A DNA stretch of 28,099 nucleotides from JANWKQ01 sp964624635 (GTDB lineage: Bacteria > Bacteroidota > Bacteroidia > CAIKAF01), in contig CAZUXM010000031.1 of assembly GCA_964624635.1 (NCBI GenBank), positions 1-28,099 of the forward strand. Direction: 5' to 3'. Under the pieces are notes generated by a model. It did no database searches. It was given only the letters and a program-made list of their open reading frames with translations, and was not told the origin of the DNA. A program made the position numbers and the translations under genes. Below, piece after piece: positions 16,689 to 24,261 of this stretch. Position 1 is the stretch's first letter. Every line of letters begins with the position of its first letter.

Positions 16689-18665
16689 ATGCAATTTAAC
16701 AGAGAAGGTATAAGCGATGAAACGCTTTGGAATTTATATTATCATTTGGTTAAACCCCGAATGATTGAAGAGAAAATGTTGGTATTACTTCGCCAGGGAA
16801 AAATTTCGAAATGGTTTAGTGGTATAGGTCAGGAGGCCATATCAGTGGGGGCTACCGTTGCGTTAGAATCAGATGAGTATTTATTACCCATGCATCGTAA
16901 TTTGGGGATGTTTACCGGAAGGGGGATGCCGTTCAGTAAATTATTTTCGCAGTGGCAAGGTAAAATGAATGGATTTAGTAAGGGAAGAGAAAGGTCGTTC
17001 CACTTCGGATGTAATGATTATCATATTGTAGGTATGATTTCACATCTCGGTCCGCAATTNNNNNNNNNNGATGGAATTGCTTTAGCAAATAAACTAAAAA
17101 AAGAAAAAAAAGCAACTCTGGTAATTAGTGGTGATGGTGGTACCAGCGAAGGTGATTTTCATGAAGCATTAAATACTGCAGCCGTATGGGATTTGCCTGT
17201 TATATTTTGTATTGAAAGTAATGGATACGGATTATCTACCCCGAGCAATGAACAATTCAGATGTAAATCTATTGCAGATAAAGGAATTGGTTATGGGATG
17301 AAGGCAGTTACCATTGATGGTAATAATATTCTGGAAGTATATTCAACTGTAAAAAAACTGGCTGAAGAGATCAGAGAAAATCCCCATCCTGTTTTGTTGG
17401 AGTGTATCACCTTTAGAATGAGGGGTCATGAGGAAGCGAGTGGTACCAAATACGTTCCTAAAGAATTATTTGATGAGTGGGGTAAAAAAGATCCGTTAAT
17501 TAATTACGAAAAATTCCTGCTTGAAAATAAAATCATGACACAGGAAGGAATGGATGAAGTAAGAGCATTAATCAAACAGGAAATTGATGCTGGTGTAGAT
17601 GAAGTATTTAACGAACCTGAAATTATTGCAAACACAGAGGAGGAATTAAAAGATGTATACGCTCCTTATACATTTGTAAAAACTGCTCCATCAACATCTA
17701 CAAAAGAGATGCGATTAGTTGATGCCGTTCAGGATGGATTAAGAGAATCTATGAGAAAATTCCCTGAATTGGTTATCATGGGTCAGGATGTAGCTGAGTA
17801 TGGAGGAGTATTTAAAGTAACGGAAGGATTTTTAGAAGAATTTGGAAGTGAAAGAGTACGCAATACCCCATTATGTGAATCAGCTATTATTGGTACTGGA
17901 TTAGGAATGAGTATTAAAAAAATGAAATCAGTAGTAGAAATGCAATTCGCTGATTTTGTTACCAGCGGATTTAATCCTATCGTAAATAATTTAGCTAAGA
18001 TGCATTATCGTTGGGGGCAGAATGCTGATGTGGTGGTTCGTATGCCAACGGGAGCAGGAGTAGGGGCAGGACCTTTCCATTCACAAAGTAATGAAGGTTG
18101 GTTTTTTCATACACCGGGATTAAAAATTGCGTATCCTGCATTTCCACAAGACGCCAAAGGATTGCTAATATCTGCTATTGAAGATCCAAACCCTGTGATG
18201 TTTTTTGAACATAAAGCATTATACAGAAGTGTAAATGGAGAAGTAAGTGATGGATATTTTAATTTACCTTTTGGAGTAGCCAATACTTTACGTACAGGGA
18301 ATAATGTTTCTATCATCACTTATGGATTTGGGGTGCATTGGGCACTTGAATATTTAAATGCACATCCTGAAATTTCTGCAGACCTTATTGATTTGCGGAC
18401 CTTAGCCCCATTAGATACAGAAACTATATATAACTCTGTAAAGAAAACTGGTAAAGCCATCGTATTACATGAATGTACACTTACCGGTGGAATAGGTGCG
18501 GAAATATCATCATTGATACATGAGAATTGTTTTTCTTATTTAGATGCACCGGTAGTTCGGAGTGGTAGTTTAGATACTCCGGTTCCTTTTGCTTCTGATT
18601 TAGAATGGAACTTCTTACCTAAAGAAAGATTTGGTGAGCAGTTGGAGAGGTTGTTGAAGTATTAA
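16689..18665 (+). CDS. 2-oxoacid dehydrogenase E1, fused alpha and beta subunits (branched-chain type)
   Basis: A thiamine-diphosphate-dependent E1 that decarboxylates a 2-oxoacid and passes the acyl group to lipoyl-E2. The 658-residue chain joins both subunits. The alpha part (about 1-325) has the ThDP/Mg motif GDGGTSEGDFHEALN (Gly148-Asp149-Gly150) through ESNGYG (Asn178), and RMRGHEEASGT-type loop residues (here FRMRGHEEASGTKY). The beta part (about 340-658, beginning MRLVDAVQDGLRESM) has GQDVAEYGGVFKVTEG, the FADFVTSGFNPIVN segment, RMPTGAGVGAGPFHSQ and a HECTLTGGIGAEI motif. Such fusions are usual in Bacteroidota and are annotated as 2-oxoisovalerate (branched-chain) dehydrogenase E1, feeding branched-chain fatty acid synthesis and amino acid breakdown. 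E2 and E3 are not in the window. Ten N at 17060-17069 remove about three residues after HLGPQ. The substrate class is inferred from family resemblance. Confidence 0.92.
   Translation: MQFNREGISDETLWNLYYHLVKPRMIEEKMLVLLRQGKISKWFSGIGQEAISVGATVALESDEYLLPMHRNLGMFTGRGMPFSKLFSQWQGKMNGFSKGRERSFHFGCNDYHIVGMISHLGPQXXXXDGIALANKLKKEKKATLVISGDGGTSEGDFHEALNTAAVWDLPVIFCIESNGYGLSTPSNEQFRCKSIADKGIGYGMKAVTIDGNNILEVYSTVKKLAEEIRENPHPVLLECITFRMRGHEEASGTKYVPKELFDEWGKKDPLINYEKFLLENKIMTQEGMDEVRALIKQEIDAGVDEVFNEPEIIANTEEELKDVYAPYTFVKTAPSTSTKEMRLVDAVQDGLRESMRKFPELVIMGQDVAEYGGVFKVTEGFLEEFGSERVRNTPLCESAIIGTGLGMSIKKMKSVVEMQFADFVTSGFNPIVNNLAKMHYRWGQNADVVVRMPTGAGVGAGPFHSQSNEGWFFHTPGLKIAYPAFPQDAKGLLISAIEDPNPVMFFEHKALYRSVNGEVSDGYFNLPFGVANTLRTGNNVSIITYGFGVHWALEYLNAHPEISADLIDLRTLAPLDTETIYNSVKKTGKAIVLHECTLTGGIGAEISSLIHENCFSYLDAPVVRSGSLDTPVPFASDLEWNFLPKERFGEQLERLLKY
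17060..17069. other. Assembly gap, 10 N
   Basis: Ten unknown bases inside the E1 gene. The frame is maintained (CAA-TTN-NNN-NNN-NNN-GAT), giving Q-L-x-x-x-D-G-I-A-L-A, which matches the family spacing (HLGxQLxxAxGxALA). The gap size therefore looks real. Confidence 0.95.
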
Positions 18666-18679
18666 TTAAGATAGCCTTC

Positions 18680-18700
18680 ATGCTGAACTTGTTTCAGCAT
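18680..18700. repeat. Small dispersed palindrome between convergent genes
   Basis: ATGCTGAA (18680-18687) and TTCAGCAT (18693-18700) form an 8-bp hairpin with a 5-nt loop. The sequence TGCTGAACTTGTTTCAGCAT is a short palindrome I recognise as widely dispersed in intergenic regions of Bacteroidota. It occupies most of the 46-nt space between the E1 stop and the CNNM gene stop and may help end both transcripts, though no T-run follows. Confidence 0.65.
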
Positions 18701-18711
18701 CTAATGAATCA

Positions 18712-19983
18712 TTATTTGAGTTGTTTTACCAATAATTTGTCAATTCTGGCCCCGTCCATATCCATCACCTCGAATTCAAATCCACTCCATTTTATTTTTT
18801 CACCTGTTTGTGGAATGTTTTTTAATTCGTCGAGAATCAATCCTCCAACTGTATTAAAATCATAATCTGCAATTAAATCTTCCATGTCAAAATAATGCAG
18901 GAAGTCAGCAAATGAATATTGACCATCTATTAGCCAGGTCCCATCCTCTCTTTGAATAATACTTGGTTCATCAAAGTCAAAATCTTCTGCATTACCGGCT
19001 AATGCTTCTAATATATCATTCAAAGTAATTACTCCTTCTAAATGTCCAAACTCATCAGTAACGATAGCAAAGTTGAGCTTTTTTGTTTTAAAATATTGTA
19101 AAGCATCATAGGCGGATGCTTTTTCAGGGATGTAATTAGGTTTATGCACAAATCTTTTATAATCAAAATCAGGTTTTGTGATTTCAAAAACAATTTCTTT
19201 TAATCGTATTTCACCTACCAACTGTCTTTTTTTATCATTGTATACAGGGTATACGGTATGCATTTCATTTTTAATTTTATCAAGAATGGTTTCTTTGCTA
19301 TCATTTACATCAATTAAAACCAAATCAGTTCTATGAGTCATTAATGATGATACTTTACGATCACCTAAGCTGAATACACGGGTAACAATGTCCTGTTCTA
19401 TTTCTTCTACTTCACCTCTATGTGTTCCTTCCTGTACGATGGCTTTTATTTCATCTTCAATCATGGCATCATCACCGGTATTTTTTACGGGAATCAACTT
19501 CATGAACAAATCCGTTGTTTTGGATAATAACCATACAAAAGGAGCGACTGCTATAGATAACCATCTCATTGGACGAGCCATTACTTTTGAAATCCCTTCG
19601 GGGTTCGACATACCAATTCTTTTTGGGATTAATTCTCCCAGCACTAATGAAAAAAACGTGAGTATTACCAAGACAATTATAACAGATAGAGGTTCGGCAT
19701 ATTCTTTTAAGTATTCTATGGATTCTAATTCCGCCTGCATATCATTGGTGATTTTTTCACCACTATATATACCCGTAAGTATACCGATAAGCGTAATGCC
19801 TATTTGTACAGTAGAAAGAAATTTTCCAGGTGAATTTAATAGTTTTAATGCTTCTTTCGCTTGTGAACTTCCTTTTTTAGCAGCATTTTCCAAGCGAATT
19901 TTTCGAGATGATACTAAAGCAATTTCCGACATGGAGAAAACTCCATTCAGAAGAATTAATATAAATATGATGAGTATTTCCAT
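18712..19983 (-). CDS. CNNM/CBS-domain membrane protein (HlyC/CorC family)
   Basis: A 423-residue inner-membrane protein. An N-terminal CNNM (DUF21) transmembrane domain (about 1-190) begins with a hydrophobic helix (MEILIIFILILLNGVFSMSE) and the family signature F-S-M-S-E-I-A-L-V-S-S-R. Further helices lie near 58-75, 98-118 and 135-155, with LGELIPKRIGMSNPE between. Two CBS domains follow (about 205-265 and 275-335; MTHRTDLVLIDV, GVITLNDILEALAG). The last 80 residues are the CorC/HlyC-associated domain (DGTWLIDGQYSFADF ... DFNTVGGLILDEL). Related CNNM/CorC proteins take part in Mg2+ or Co2+ transport, and in Bacteroidota gliding organisms a member (GldE) supports gliding/T9SS function; which role applies here is not decided by sequence. 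The old name hemolysin is misleading. It is divergent from the thioredoxin-like gene by 52 nt, and no clear -7 box was found for it. Confidence 0.9.
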   Translation of the reverse strand: MEILIIFILILLNGVFSMSEIALVSSRKIRLENAAKKGSSQAKEALKLLNSPGKFLSTVQIGITLIGILTGIYSGEKITNDMQAELESIEYLKEYAEPLSVIIVLVILTFFSLVLGELIPKRIGMSNPEGISKVMARPMRWLSIAVAPFVWLLSKTTDLFMKLIPVKNTGDDAMIEDEIKAIVQEGTHRGEVEEIEQDIVTRVFSLGDRKVSSLMTHRTDLVLIDVNDSKETILDKIKNEMHTVYPVYNDKKRQLVGEIRLKEIVFEITKPDFDYKRFVHKPNYIPEKASAYDALQYFKTKKLNFAIVTDEFGHLEGVITLNDILEALAGNAEDFDFDEPSIIQREDGTWLIDGQYSFADFLHYFDMEDLIADYDFNTVGGLILDELKNIPQTGEKIKWSGFEFEVMDMDGARIDKLLVKQLK

Positions 19984-20000
19984 GAAAAAATGACCTATAG

Positions 20001-20031
20001 TTGACCAAGCTACAAAAATAGCCTATATTTA
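20001..20031 (+). promoter_or_regulatory. Promoter of the thioredoxin-like gene
   Basis: TTG (20001-20003), a 20-nt spacer and TATATTTA (20024-20031) resemble the Bacteroidota promoter with the final G replaced by A. The box ends 4 nt before the ATG at 20036, so the mRNA would have almost no leader. Confidence 0.5.
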
Positions 20032-20035
20032 ATGT

Positions 20036-20791
20036 ATGAAAAAGCATATTAGTCTATTTTCGCTTCTAATGTTAGTGCAGTGGACACATGCACAAACCAC
20101 CGCTGTTGATTGGACTTTAGCTGATTGTAGTTCCAATACTCATCATTTATATGAGTATCTCGATAGTCAGGAAGTGGTCGTAATGGAATTTTCGCATGGT
20201 TGTGCCTCCTGTACACAAGCAGCAGGTTATTTAATGGATATTAAAGCGGATTATGATATTTCTCACCCCGGAAAAATTCATTGGTTTTTTATGGATTATA
20301 ATGGGAATGATTGTTCAACCGTAGCTTCTTCTGTTTCTATGTATAATTTTGATGCAGAGTTTATCAATTGCCAAACACAAAAAGACGATTATTATCCTTC
20401 TATATTTCCTATGCCGGCTATAGTAATTGCTGCCGGAAATTACCACACCGTTATTTTTCAAAACCTTACCTGGTTAAATTCGGATACTTTGGAGATAAGA
20501 AATGCGTTGGATCATTTTTTTGTGACTATAGGTATTGATGAAGAAATATCAAATAGAGCAAAATTGTATCCAAATCCGGTAGGAGATTATTTAACTATTG
20601 AAGTAAAAGATTTAACAATGGTGGATGCTCAATGTAGAATCACCGATATGATGGGCAAAGAACAACCTATGAAGAACACTGCATTAGGACAATCATTGGT
20701 ATTGGAGGTAAGCCACCTCATACCTGGGAATTATTTTCTGGAAATAAGTGGAGAGGGCAAAGTGATGAGGAAGATGTTTGTGAAGAATTAA
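20036..20791 (+). CDS. Exported thioredoxin-like protein with T9SS type A sorting domain
   Basis: 251 residues. A signal peptide (1-19, ending THAQ) is followed by a thioredoxin-fold domain (about 20-165). It holds an active-site-like Cys-Ala-Ser-Cys (Cys56, Cys59) after the strand VVVMEFSHG, and a likely cis-Pro loop in FPMPAIVIAAG. The C-terminal 80 residues (AKLYPNPVGDYLTIEV ... MMGKEQ ... GNYFLEISGEGKVMRKMFVK) form a classic T9SS type A sorting domain. The protein should therefore pass the inner membrane by Sec and the outer membrane by T9SS, ending secreted or on the surface. Both Cys are present, so disulfide exchange is possible but unproven. Other Cys in the chain (C31, C102, C121 approximately) could form structural bonds. 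Its stop overlaps the stop of the convergent lipoprotein gene within TTAA. Confidence 0.85.
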   Translation: MKKHISLFSLLMLVQWTHAQTTAVDWTLADCSSNTHHLYEYLDSQEVVVMEFSHGCASCTQAAGYLMDIKADYDISHPGKIHWFFMDYNGNDCSTVASSVSMYNFDAEFINCQTQKDDYYPSIFPMPAIVIAAGNYHTVIFQNLTWLNSDTLEIRNALDHFFVTIGIDEEISNRAKLYPNPVGDYLTIEVKDLTMVDAQCRITDMMGKEQPMKNTALGQSLVLEVSHLIPGNYFLEISGEGKVMRKMFVKN

Positions 20792-21333
20792 TCATTTCTT
20801 CGGATGGTTTTATAATATTCCTTTTTGCCGTTTTTCAAGATATAGAATTCAACACTATCTCTATAACTCTTTTCAACAAATATGTTATCAACTTTAGCGG
20901 AATCAAGATTAGTGTATTTATAATCTTTTACACGATAAAATCCGCTATCAGAGACGAAAAGAAATTCTTCGGTATCAACCGGTATTTCTTCCCAATAAAT
21001 AATCTCCGTTTTTGTTCTCCAACTATCTTTATTTCCCGAAACTTGTTCATTGTAACGTATTGTTGCCAACTTTCCTTGTGGGGTATATGACCTTGTCTCC
21101 CCAGTCCATTCACCGTTTTTATAGTAACGAATATATTTTACTTTACCGTTGTCATAATATACCTTAGTGGGTCCGTCAAGCTTTCCATTATAATAAGATT
21201 CTGTTTCATAAACTTTTCCATTAAAATTCTTTTTCTCAATAATTGTGGTGTCTGTTCCTTCTATTTTTTTCTTTGAAGATAGAGGGCTACAAGCAGTTAA
21301 TAAAACAATAACTATATAGACTATTCTTTTCAT
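20788..21333 (-). CDS. Lipoprotein with MORN-like (YwqK-type) repeats
   Basis: A 181-residue lipoprotein: residues 1-15 end in the lipobox LLTAC, giving lipidation at Cys15. Residues about 35-95 contain three MORN-like repeats of the form YYNGKLDGPTKVYYDNGKV / YYKNGEWTGETRSYTPQGKL, the kind that databases name YwqK-family antitoxin in Bacteroidota, although no toxin is seen nearby and the name need not reflect function. The remaining 85 residues are not recognised. The ATG overlaps the stop of the upstream GT2 gene in TAATG, which implies translational coupling, so the two are co-expressed. The distal end overlaps the convergent thioredoxin-like gene by 4 nt, with both stops in the same TTAA. 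Role unknown; an envelope location is expected. Confidence 0.8.
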   Translation of the reverse strand: MKRIVYIVIVLLTACSPLSSKKKIEGTDTTIIEKKNFNGKVYETESYYNGKLDGPTKVYYDNGKVKYIRYYKNGEWTGETRSYTPQGKLATIRYNEQVSGNKDSWRTKTEIIYWEEIPVDTEEFLFVSDSGFYRVKDYKYTNLDSAKVDNIFVEKSYRDSVEFYILKNGKKEYYKTIRRND

Positions 21334-23285
21334 TAATTTCCTAGTTTACGTAACGATTTCAACACTATATTCAAATCCAACTTTGTGCTATAATCTTTAG
21401 CGTATAAAATATCTAATTTTTCTTTGGTGAGTTCATCCGGTAAATCACCTTTAATGGCATCTGATGGAGACAGTACTCCATTTCGGAGTTTAGGCAAATT
21501 AGAATGAACTTTTGAATATGCTACCCATGTTTTTTTACCAAATATAACGGAGAATATATTGGCAATAAATCCTCCTATGCTTTTTGGAATAAAAATAAAT
21601 AAGGGTAAAAATGAAATGAAGAACAAGGATATACCTATATCCAACATTCTTTTTCTTCTTTTATTGTTAGTCTTATTTACGGAGTTGAGGTCTACCACAT
21701 ATAATTCGCCACGGGTATTGATAGAATTACTGCCGATAATAAATTCACTTTCGGGAGGAGCAATTTTATATTCAATTTCGGTAGCAGTACCACTCATAGT
21801 TTGCATGATGTGGTCAGCAGGAATATTTTTTGCACAGAAAATAATTTCTGTTACCTGGTAAATTTTCACTACTTCCTGTAATTGTCTGGTAGCACCTAAA
21901 TATTTGGGATGTGTAGCATCTGTCTCCGGAAAAACATAACCAATAATATTTGGTTGTTGTTGGGTAGTGCGGATCAAAGTTTCTACACGGGCACATTCAT
22001 CCTTATCGCCGGCAATAATAATTCGTTTACTGGCTACAGGATCAAAACTTAATTTTTTATAGAAGTACAAATGTGCAATTAAACGAACCATTAAAACGGC
22101 TAACGTAGAGATAGCTGCTCCGAACAAAATAATGGCTCTGGAAAAACGATATACATCAGGCAATAATGCATAAATAACAAGGATGAAAACCGTACCAATG
22201 AACATACCTCGTAATATCTTCATCATTTGGTAGGGACGTAAATAACCTCCGCTAATACCCAGCGATATAATCCATGTAAGTATATATGCCGGAACCACAA
22301 ATTGTAAAAATTCAGCAGGGTAGGAGCCCCCTTCAACATATTTATGATTAGCCTCCCAATAATTTTTTAGCAGAAACAATAAACCAAACATGGTACCAGC
22401 ATCCAACAAAGGAATAGTAAGTTTTTTTATCAACCTCATTCCCACTGCCAATGATGCACGTAAATAAATGGCCATGTTAATAAGGAAAGAAAACATACCT
22501 GCATTGCGTTGACTAAAATGTTTTTTAGCGAAGATGACCATCGCCTTGTAAAACACAAACACATAGTTAACACTGCTTTTTTTAGTGCTTTCTCCTTTAT
22601 AGTGAATAATGGTAGTGTCAGCGAAATAATAATTTTTGTATCCTCCTTTGGTAATTCTGTAGGAGAGGTCAATATCTTCTCCATACATAAAAAAAGTTTC
22701 ATCCAACAATCCCACCTTATCCAATGCAGTTTTACGCATAAGCATAAAAGCACCTGATAAAACATCTATTTCATGGTTTTGATCTTTATCTAAATATCCT
22801 AAGTGGTAACGACCGAATTTTTTTGACCGAGGAAAAAATTTGGAAAGGCCGAATATTTTATAAAATGCTACCCATGGCGTGGGTAACCCTCTTTTTGACT
22901 CAGGTAAAAATTTCCCTTTTCCATCAATCATTTTTACCCCCAAGCCACCGGCATCATCATGAGCATCCATAAAATCACATACTTTTATAAAAGTATCTTC
23001 TTGTACAACGGTGTCGGGATTCAATAATAAAACATATTCACCTTTTGAAATATGTACTGCCTGATTATTGGCTTTGGAGAAACCTACGTTTTCTTTATTT
23101 TCAATAACAATGGTTTGAGGAAATTTTTCCTTCACCATTTTAATAGAACCATCTACAGAATTATTATCCACCACAAAAACTTCTGCATCATGCGGACCCT
23201 TGTCCAATGCTTTGTAAACGGATTGCAAACATTGATCAAGAAAATGCTCAACGTTATAATTAACTATGATGATGGAAAGCTTCAT
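21333..23285 (-). CDS. GT2 glycosyltransferase fused to a degenerate polyprenyl-glycosylphosphotransferase-like half
   Basis: 650 residues. Residues 1 to about 240 are a complete GT2 (GT-A) domain of the rhamnosyltransferase type: MKLSIIIVNYNVEHFL, FVVDNNSVDGS, ENVGFSKANN, LLLNPDT (DxD-like), DVLSGAFMLMRK, and FMYGEDIDLSYR. After a basic linker come about five hydrophobic helices (about 275-405), then a Rossmann-like CoA_binding_3 segment (KRIIIAGDKDECARVETLI, about 412-545). The tail (about 550-650) has RKRMLDIGISLFFISFLPLF and the ending YAKDYSTKLDLNIVLKSL, which resemble the two ends of the bacterial sugar transferase domain of WbaP/WcaJ-type enzymes. The usual central catalytic part of that domain is missing. 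Expected role: adding a sugar to a lipid-linked glycan at the inner face of the membrane. First gene of a two-gene unit with the lipoprotein. Confidence 0.85.
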   Translation of the reverse strand: MKLSIIIVNYNVEHFLDQCLQSVYKALDKGPHDAEVFVVDNNSVDGSIKMVKEKFPQTIVIENKENVGFSKANNQAVHISKGEYVLLLNPDTVVQEDTFIKVCDFMDAHDDAGGLGVKMIDGKGKFLPESKRGLPTPWVAFYKIFGLSKFFPRSKKFGRYHLGYLDKDQNHEIDVLSGAFMLMRKTALDKVGLLDETFFMYGEDIDLSYRITKGGYKNYYFADTTIIHYKGESTKKSSVNYVFVFYKAMVIFAKKHFSQRNAGMFSFLINMAIYLRASLAVGMRLIKKLTIPLLDAGTMFGLLFLLKNYWEANHKYVEGGSYPAEFLQFVVPAYILTWIISLGISGGYLRPYQMMKILRGMFIGTVFILVIYALLPDVYRFSRAIILFGAAISTLAVLMVRLIAHLYFYKKLSFDPVASKRIIIAGDKDECARVETLIRTTQQQPNIIGYVFPETDATHPKYLGATRQLQEVVKIYQVTEIIFCAKNIPADHIMQTMSGTATEIEYKIAPPESEFIIGSNSINTRGELYVVDLNSVNKTNNKRRKRMLDIGISLFFISFLPLFIFIPKSIGGFIANIFSVIFGKKTWVAYSKVHSNLPKLRNGVLSPSDAIKGDLPDELTKEKLDILYAKDYSTKLDLNIVLKSLRKLGN

Positions 23286-23292
23286 TCCATGA

Positions 23293-23300
23293 CGAAAATA
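23293..23300 (-). promoter_or_regulatory. -7-like box of the GT2 gene
   Basis: On the minus strand the sequence is TATTTTCG, 7 nt before the ATG at 23285. It matches TAnnTTTG except for C at the seventh position. No clear -33 element was found at 19 nt; there is only a TTA. Confidence 0.4.
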
Positions 23301-23413
23301 CTAAATTATGTCTACATTAAGTACCTCATATTTGAAGTCTTATTACAGATACGAATCTGTACAGACGTGTTATAACACATCTATGTTATGTTGAAGTAAG
23401 AATTAGAATTACG

Positions 23414-24034
23414 TTACTTCGCCAATGTATTTTCGTAAGGAGTCCTTTGTAAAATGGAACGCCCTAACGTTACTTCATCAGCATACTCTAACTCATCACC
23501 AAAGGCAATTCCACGGGCAATAGTAGAGATAGTAACGGGTGATTCCTGTATTTTTTTATATAAATAAAAGCTGGTGGTTTCTCCTTCCATCGTGGTACTT
23601 AAGGCAAGGATCACTTCTTTTACACTACCATTGTTTACTTTATCAGTAAGCGATTCAATGAATAAATCCGAGGGGCCCACACCGTCCATAGGAGAGATTT
23701 TTCCACCTAATACATGGTATACTCCTTTATATTGTTGTGTGTTTTCAATGGCCATTACATCACGAACATCTTCCACTACACATATAACAGATGTATCACG
23801 TTTTACATCAGCACAAATATTACATATAGGTTGGTCTGATAAATTATGGCATTGCTGGCAGTATTGAATTTCCAACCTTAGCTTATGTAAGCTTTGAGCA
23901 AAGTGTTCTACTTGGTTTTTTTCAAGTTTCAATAAATGTAATACCATACGAGTAGCGGTTTTTCTACCTACTCCGGGTAACCCTCGAAATGATTGTATTG
24001 CGTCTTCTAGTAATTTGGAAGAAAATTGTTCCAT
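23414..24034 (-). CDS. recR: Recombination mediator protein RecR
   Basis: With RecO (and RecF) it loads RecA onto SSB-coated single-stranded DNA during gap repair. The 206-residue protein has the family order: an N-terminal helix-hairpin-helix region (FRGLPGVGRKTATRMVLHLL), a four-Cys zinc motif (Y-C-Q-Q-C-H ... P-I-C-N-I-C), a Toprim domain (SVICVVEDVRDVMAIE ... YHVLGGKISPMDGVGP), and a Walker-B-like C-terminal part (TISTIARGIAFGDELEYADE). A longer open frame begins at 24091, but the extra 19 residues overlap the promoter and are not family sequence, so I place the start at 24034 (MEQFSSKLLEDAI). It is probably transcribed alone: the GT2 promoter lies downstream, 128 nt separate the two genes, and they share orientation. 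Confidence 0.97.
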   Translation of the reverse strand: MEQFSSKLLEDAIQSFRGLPGVGRKTATRMVLHLLKLEKNQVEHFAQSLHKLRLEIQYCQQCHNLSDQPICNICADVKRDTSVICVVEDVRDVMAIENTQQYKGVYHVLGGKISPMDGVGPSDLFIESLTDKVNNGSVKEVILALSTTMEGETTSFYLYKKIQESPVTISTIARGIAFGDELEYADEVTLGRSILQRTPYENTLAK

Positions 24035-24038
24035 ACTG

Positions 24039-24046
24039 CAAATGTA
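24039..24046 (-). promoter_or_regulatory. -7 box of the recR promoter
   Basis: On the minus strand the sequence is TACATTTG, an exact TAnnTTTG match that ends only 4 nt before the recR ATG. It decides the start: the longer frame would begin upstream of the promoter. The mRNA is expected to be leaderless or nearly so. Confidence 0.65.
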
Positions 24047-24167
24047 CAATGTTGAGGTTTGGATTTTGTGTTGCGATAAAGAGTTTATCAATAATGTAAG
24101 GCTTACATCTATGGGTGATTCAATAGGGAGGGGGTGACTTTATATTGCATGAGTTAATTTCCCAGAT

Positions 24168-24207
24168 GTTTGAGTATTCCATGACCTAAGTAGTGGGATA
24201 CTCAAAC
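24168..24207. repeat. 40-nt palindromic repeat, copy 2 (degenerate)
   Basis: The left half begins GTTTGAGTATTCC (24168-24180) and the right half ends GGGATACTCAAAC (24195-24207). Eighteen of 20 positions pair, counting two G-T pairs. It shares with the copy at 12160-12199 the total length, the GTTTG/CAAAC ends, the central TTAAG/CTAAGT-like core and the GTGGGAT motif. Confidence 0.75.
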
Positions 24208-24261
24208 GGTACTGAATATTCCAGCTGCAATAAAAAGCCACTAGTTGAAAATTGTACTATA

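Noticed and set aside
18680..18700. Standard terminator for the E1 gene
   Set aside because: The hairpin has no T-run on either strand; it fits better as a dispersed palindrome.
20788..21333. Toxin-antitoxin module (YwqK-type antitoxin name)
   Set aside because: No toxin gene is adjacent; the partner is a glycosyltransferase and the protein is a lipoprotein with MORN-like repeats.
24035..24091. Longer N-terminus for RecR
   Set aside because: The 19 extra residues have no family resemblance and contain the -7 box TACATTTG.
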